Under the pieces are notes generated by a model. That model saw nothing but the letters and a program-made list of their open reading frames with translations. It made no database searches and was not told the origin of the DNA. Positions 59,981 through 64,000 of a DNA stretch of 64,000 nucleotides are shown piece after piece. The stretch is taken from assembly GCF_950023065.1 (NCBI RefSeq), contig NC_088679.1, positions 25,544,001 to 25,608,000 on the forward strand. Direction: 5' to 3'. The position numbers and the translations under genes are program-made. This stretch comes from Planococcus citri. Its lineage: Eukaryota > Arthropoda > Insecta > Hemiptera > Pseudococcidae. How positions within the stretch are numbered: position 1 is the stretch's first letter; the number at the start of each line of letters is the position of its first letter.

Positions 59981-61190
59981 AAATAATACCTCATTCTAGA
60001 CGAAACAATGCAGGAGAAAAATATGCTTTTTTCCCGATTACAATACACGCGAGGCCATCGAGTGGAAATCTTACTCGACAATTTCGTCATAATATCCGTC
60101 CATTTGTATGACCTCCCTTCTTCTTCACCACTTTGTGTTTCTTTTTTGCACCGGTGTATTTCGTCGAGGAGTAAAAAAGCAGCGCTGTGCAATTAATGAA
60201 AAAGTCTTTTCCCTGCTTTAAATTCGTTTTCATATTTTCACGTATATTAGTTGTATAGAAAGAGGCAGGCTGAGGCAGTCGACGACGGTAAATGAGGTAC
60301 GAGGGGTAAACGAGAAGGGGATGAGGCATCAGCGTCGTTATAAATGTAAATACAAAAATCGACTCGACGCGAATTTCTTTCGACAATTCAGCTCATCTTT
60401 TTCAAAAGCCTGTTCGTCGTTGTCTTTTACCGGATACGTTTTACACACAGACACACCTTTGCCGAATTAAGGATTGCGACGGAGGCGGCGGCGGCGACGA
60501 CGACGGTCTAGTTGAAAGGTGTATTGGGGTAAAATTGCGCGCGCCTTGAGCCTCCCTCGCAACACGCTCGGGCTGCCAAATTCAACACAGCGAAGCCATC
60601 GCTTCGTTGATTTATATTATTAAGCCGCGTTTGATTAAAATTTTCGACCAGCTGAATTCGTATATCTTGCGAGTATGAGACGCGAAGAGGTGGAGGCATC
60701 TCGTTTCCCTAAATTCAATTAGCATCGAGAAACACGCTAATTTCGCGAATACAACGAGATTATGTGCCGACTGTAGAGTACGCTTTTCAAATTCCCCAGC
60801 ATCATCTGGAAATCCTACAGCTCGAGAGCTTGTTCGCGGAAAAGTAACCTGCAATAAGCCGCTCCCACGCCGAGGTAAAGGATGTGACTGCTGCGGAGAA
60901 GGATGAAGGAAGGGGTGCGAAAATCCGCTATACAAATTCTTGTCAGCTTGTTCGCCGCGTGACGCGTTTTGTCGACGTGTTTTCTTATCTAGAGCTTTGC
61001 TAATCATCGTTGAAAAGTATCAACGTGAAATATACTTACGCAGGCTATTGTGGATTTTTGAGCTAACAGACCAGTATTTTGGTTTTATGGGTAGTACGAC
61101 GAGTACAATGACACTCTACAGGTGGAAATTTAATACTTTCGGGATGTCTATTTATATACCATGTGGGTGAAATTCTAATTAGAGATGTTT
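59980..61190. other. CpG-containing single-copy segment
   Basis: Includes GGAGGCGGCGGCGGCGACGA near 60480-60500. Minus-strand frames at 60508-61007 have no recognisable domains and arise from low stop density. Confidence 0.35.
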
Positions 61191-61570
61191 GCGATGTTGG
61201 TCAAAGTGTTTTACTAGTGGGGTAAGTCGATCAGATGGCCAAAATTTTAACCAAAAATTGAGAAAAAGAGAATTTATTGAAAACGGTTCGAGAAAATGTT
61301 TCAATTTTTTGGAAGCTTATTTTCTAAAAAAGATTGGCAAAAAATCGAATTTTCTGTTAAACCTTAAAAAAATGTGGTCCTGTGGATTTTTTTTTGAAAA
61401 AAGCATAAGTATTGGATGGCAAGAATATTTGAAGCAGAAAGATTGGAAGAAAAATCAAAAATCCTACAAAATTTTACTAGTCTATAGGGGTAAATTTATT
61501 TTTCGGAAATTTTTTTGAAATTCAAATGCACATTTCTCTTGGAAAAAAATTACGTGATTTCAAGACTTTC
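61190..61570. other. AT-rich, repeat-like, no gene
   Basis: A 109-codon frame here is lysine- and phenylalanine-rich, as expected for A/T-run DNA, and is not considered real. Confidence 0.35.
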
Positions 61571-62435
61571 TGAAGTTATGTATTCCTAATTCAGGTAGAA
61601 AGCTGTTTGATATTTACCCTATTTTTGACTCGCCAAAATCGATTGGAAATGGTTTTGAGCCCTAGTAGAGCAGTTTTGTAGTCTCCAGCAGAGTTTTGGA
61701 ATATAAAATTCCCAACTTGGAAATCTGTCAATCATTTAACACCCTATTTTTGATATGCTGAGTCGATTACAGATGGTTTTGTGCAGTTCTGGAACCTCCA
61801 GCGACATTTTTAAAATTTTAGTTTTCCTAGAAAATACCCTTAGAGTTGTTCAAATCAAATTTAAGCTTGTAGAAAAGTGAGTGATGTGTGTTTGTGACCC
61901 ACTGTAATTGATTTCTCGTCATTATTATTCTAGAATCGCTTTCAGGCAGTTCAAAACTATATTTTCCTCCAGCGATTCCATTATCAAAAATTTGAAAAAT
62001 TTGCCGATCCGAGTCCGTCTTACATGTCGAGTTACCTGGAGTTGCTTTTTTCGTCGAATGGGTATAGAGCAGGATTTAAAACATTTTTTGAAAAATACAG
62101 AATTTTCAAAATGATACTGGAGGTTCCTCAATGACTTGAAACCGTCCACCAATTATTCGACTAATCATGTTGAAGATGTTGTGCCAGCTAAATTTCAACT
62201 TTCCAACTTATAATTGGGTGAAATCTTGTGGAAATTTTAAATACCAAAAATCTGCTGGAGACTCCAGAATTGCTTTAAACGGCTCGAAACTGTTTCCAAT
62301 CGATTTGGGGTGTCAAAACTGGGGCAGACATCGAATTTCAGCTTTCTACGTCAATAAGGTAAAATTTTTGATTTTTTGCTATTTTGCCCCTTTGATTTTC
62401 AAAAATTCACCTAAAATCAAAAAAATATTTTGAAC
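61570..62435. mobile_element. Second copy of the large palindromic (foldback) element
   Basis: The left arm carries CCAAAATCGATTGGAAATGG, TTGTAGTCTCCAGCAGAG, GCTGAGTCGATTACAGATGG and CTGGAACCTCCAGCGACA. The right arm inverts the same series: ATACTGGAGGTTCCTCAATG, CTGCTGGAGACTCCAGAATT and CTGTTTCCAATCGATTTGGG. The centre is near 61960. It matches 24229-25440 block by block, with a shorter recognisable span. Confidence 0.65.
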
Positions 62436-62690
62436 CAAATTTTCTCGAATTTTCGATTTTTTTACCAAGTTATTGGAATAATACTTCATTTTTTTACATT
62501 CCATCAATGATGATATTTTTTACGTTCAAAATTTGCCCAATTTGAAAAAAAATCTTTTAAACTCGCCTCCTTTCCAAGTAGGAGAATTTCTAGAAGCGAT
62601 TATGAATTCCAAGGGTTCTTCATGACTTGAGAAACTTTCATCTTAGCTTTGACTTTTTCCCTCGTTTCATGCAAATTAACGCATTTCTTT
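62435..62690. other. AT-rich junction, no gene
   Basis: Nothing recognised. Confidence 0.3.
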
Positions 62691-63720
62691 AGAGCTTTTT
62701 TTTATTGATCTCGTCGTCGAAGGGCGCATACAGATGCTGAAAGCAAGACGCGCGGTGGTGGTATCCACATTTATATGCCAATGTTTGTTATTTCATCGCT
62801 GTACACGTCGCTGGGGCCGATTCCGGGTGTATATAAATTTAAACCCCTAAAGCGTCGAGATTTTCGCCTTTGCAGGCCTCTCTGTACACTTCGTCTAGCT
62901 AGACACCCCCTCGTGCCATTTTACGACGATACACATTCTTCATCTTTTTAAATATTCAAACAACACGCTACGTGTGTATTTTTTTACCGCTTCATCGAAG
63001 TCATAAGAGATGCCAGAGTTGACGAGGGACGCAAAGGAGGGGAAATTTTCGCACCATATCCTTTTGGATATACTAGCATACACCGTATATATCGAGACAT
63101 TTCGTATTTTCATCTCGAAATTTCCTTCTTTTTATTTGCTCTCATACGTGAACACCAAACATAAACGTGTGTTTTGGACAAGGTGTAGCGAAAGAGGGGG
63201 GAGGAAAACGCGCGCGCGAAGAATAATTGTAATTCGTCCACATGCGAAATAAACATACTATACGTAAGACGTATATAAGAATATCAATACTTTTCGAATA
63301 AAAAATTCGACAACGTTTCCCGTTTGTGAGTACTACATTTTCCCTTGGTTTTTTTCCATCGATGCTCTTCAGCACATCGAACGATTCGTGTTCATTTTTC
63401 ACCCCGTATTCTTCATATCGTCATTACTACGTCTTCTTCTTTTTCTAGGGAGGTTTTTTTTTCTTCTTGTGCGGTACTTAATACGAGTATATCGTACTCA
63501 GCTCGTCATTCTTTCGTGATACGTTCTTCCTACTTCAGTATACTTTTATGTACCTACCTATAGCTGTATATTCGGTCTTCGATTCGGTCTCATTATTGAA
63601 AACCTCCTCCTGGAATACACGTCAGCGATATCGAACATCTTCCAGACGTAATAATTCGATTTTTTCGCTTTGGTAATCAGTCGCCTTCTCTTTCGTACGT
63701 TATTTCCGTATCGTATCGTA
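62690..63720. other. CpG-containing single-copy segment upstream of a candidate start exon
   Basis: Low-repeat sequence. Initiator-like TCAGT strings occur near 63535 and 63677, and a good acceptor-like CTTCTTCTTTTTCTAG ends at 63448. These could be a promoter or an untranslated exon boundary, but none is proven. Confidence 0.3.
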
Positions 63721-63723
63721 TCG

Positions 63724-63747
63724 ATGGAAAAAAAAGAGAGAAAAAAG
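63724..63747 (+). CDS. Candidate 8-codon coding start of an alternative first exon
   Basis: An ATG (63724) opens MEKKERKK and ends exactly at AAG|GTAAGTA, a near-consensus donor (GT at 63748-63749), in phase 0. An in-frame TAA lies about 70 nt upstream, so translation could not begin much earlier in this frame. Initiator-like TCAGTC sits about 45 nt upstream of the ATG. The lysine-rich peptide has no family signature, and its codons come from an A-rich tract, so it could be chance. If real, it would be the first coding exon, or an alternative one, of the gene whose intron carries the ratchet sites or of the next gene to the right. Confidence 0.25.
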
Positions 63748-63749
63748 GT

Positions 63750-64000
63750 AAGTAAAGGCGCAACGTTTCGTATATACGACTAAACCGTAAAACTCGTTCG
63801 CCAAAAGCGAAAAAAGGATACGAAAAATGAGGATACTTCAGACGTTATGCAATAAACGATTTCTTTCTTGAAATTGTCGCGTCAATTTTGGTTATTATTA
63901 CTTCGACACATTTAGGACTTGGATTGCAACGAGAAGGGGAGAGTTCGAAAAGGATATTCGAATAATGTTATTATCATCTTCGATGAAAGAATAGCTAACA
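63750..64000. other. CpG-containing sequence to window end, no gene
   Basis: No acceptor or frame can be supported in the remaining bases. Confidence 0.3.

Noticed and set aside
60612..61007. 131-codon minus-strand frame
   Set aside because: No domain and no supporting signals; sits in a CpG-containing block.
1..64000. tRNA, rRNA or CRISPR arrays
   Set aside because: No credible T-arm plus acceptor-stem pair, no ribosomal conserved blocks, and no regular repeat-spacer pattern were seen by eye; a covariance-model scan was not possible.

Overview
This window looks like intronic or intergenic DNA from an animal genome, most likely an insect. It is AT-rich and packed with low-complexity tracts and small transposons. 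No long host reading frame is present. Supporting signs are hAT-type miniature elements with 8-bp target duplications, a jockey-like LINE fragment, a gag-bearing LTR element and Drosophila-style splice signals. A hemipteran such as a scale insect, mealybug or aphid would fit the mix of repeats, but that is only a guess.

The host-gene signal is unusual. Three plus-strand sites (junctions after 29788, 43911 and 58878) each show a branch-point-like CTAAC or CTAAT, a pyrimidine tract, CAG, and then immediately a strong donor (GTGAGT or GTAAGT). This is the zero-length-exon arrangement of recursive splice sites (ratchet points) known from giant insect introns. A fourth acceptor and donor pair brackets 44 nt at 15660-15703. 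The four positions lie about 14.1, 14.1 and 15.0 kb apart. The simplest reading is that most or all of the window lies inside one very long plus-strand intron. A possible short coding start exon with a strong donor ends at 63747 and could be an alternative first exon.

Layout: CpG-containing, mostly single-copy segments alternate with AT-rich, T/A-homopolymer and repeat-rich segments. The single-copy segments lie roughly at 1.8-3.1, 5.7-7.3, 9.5-15.3, 18.3-20.4, 22.5-23.6, 25.8-27.4, 30.7-34.5, 37.0-39.2, 42.1-43.9, 46.7-48.3, 51.2-54.0, 56.3-57.7, 60.0-61.2 and 62.7-64.0 kb. The repeat-rich segments hold degenerate minisatellites, miniature inverted-repeat elements and large foldback palindromes.

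The one convincing protein-coding gene belongs to a complete, recently inserted LTR element (10867-12052). It has identical 184-bp LTRs, a 5-bp target duplication and a single minus-strand gag frame with no pol. Eroded retroelement pieces include an integrase zinc-finger fragment (4445-4714) and LINE reverse-transcriptase remnants (about 49440-50110).

Large palindromes stand out: 24229-25440, 61570-62435, 51929-52873 (palindromes nested inside a palindrome), 16440-17350 (a head-to-head tandem array) and 45435-45972. If the intron is transcribed as inferred, these would fold into long double-stranded RNA between the ratchet points.
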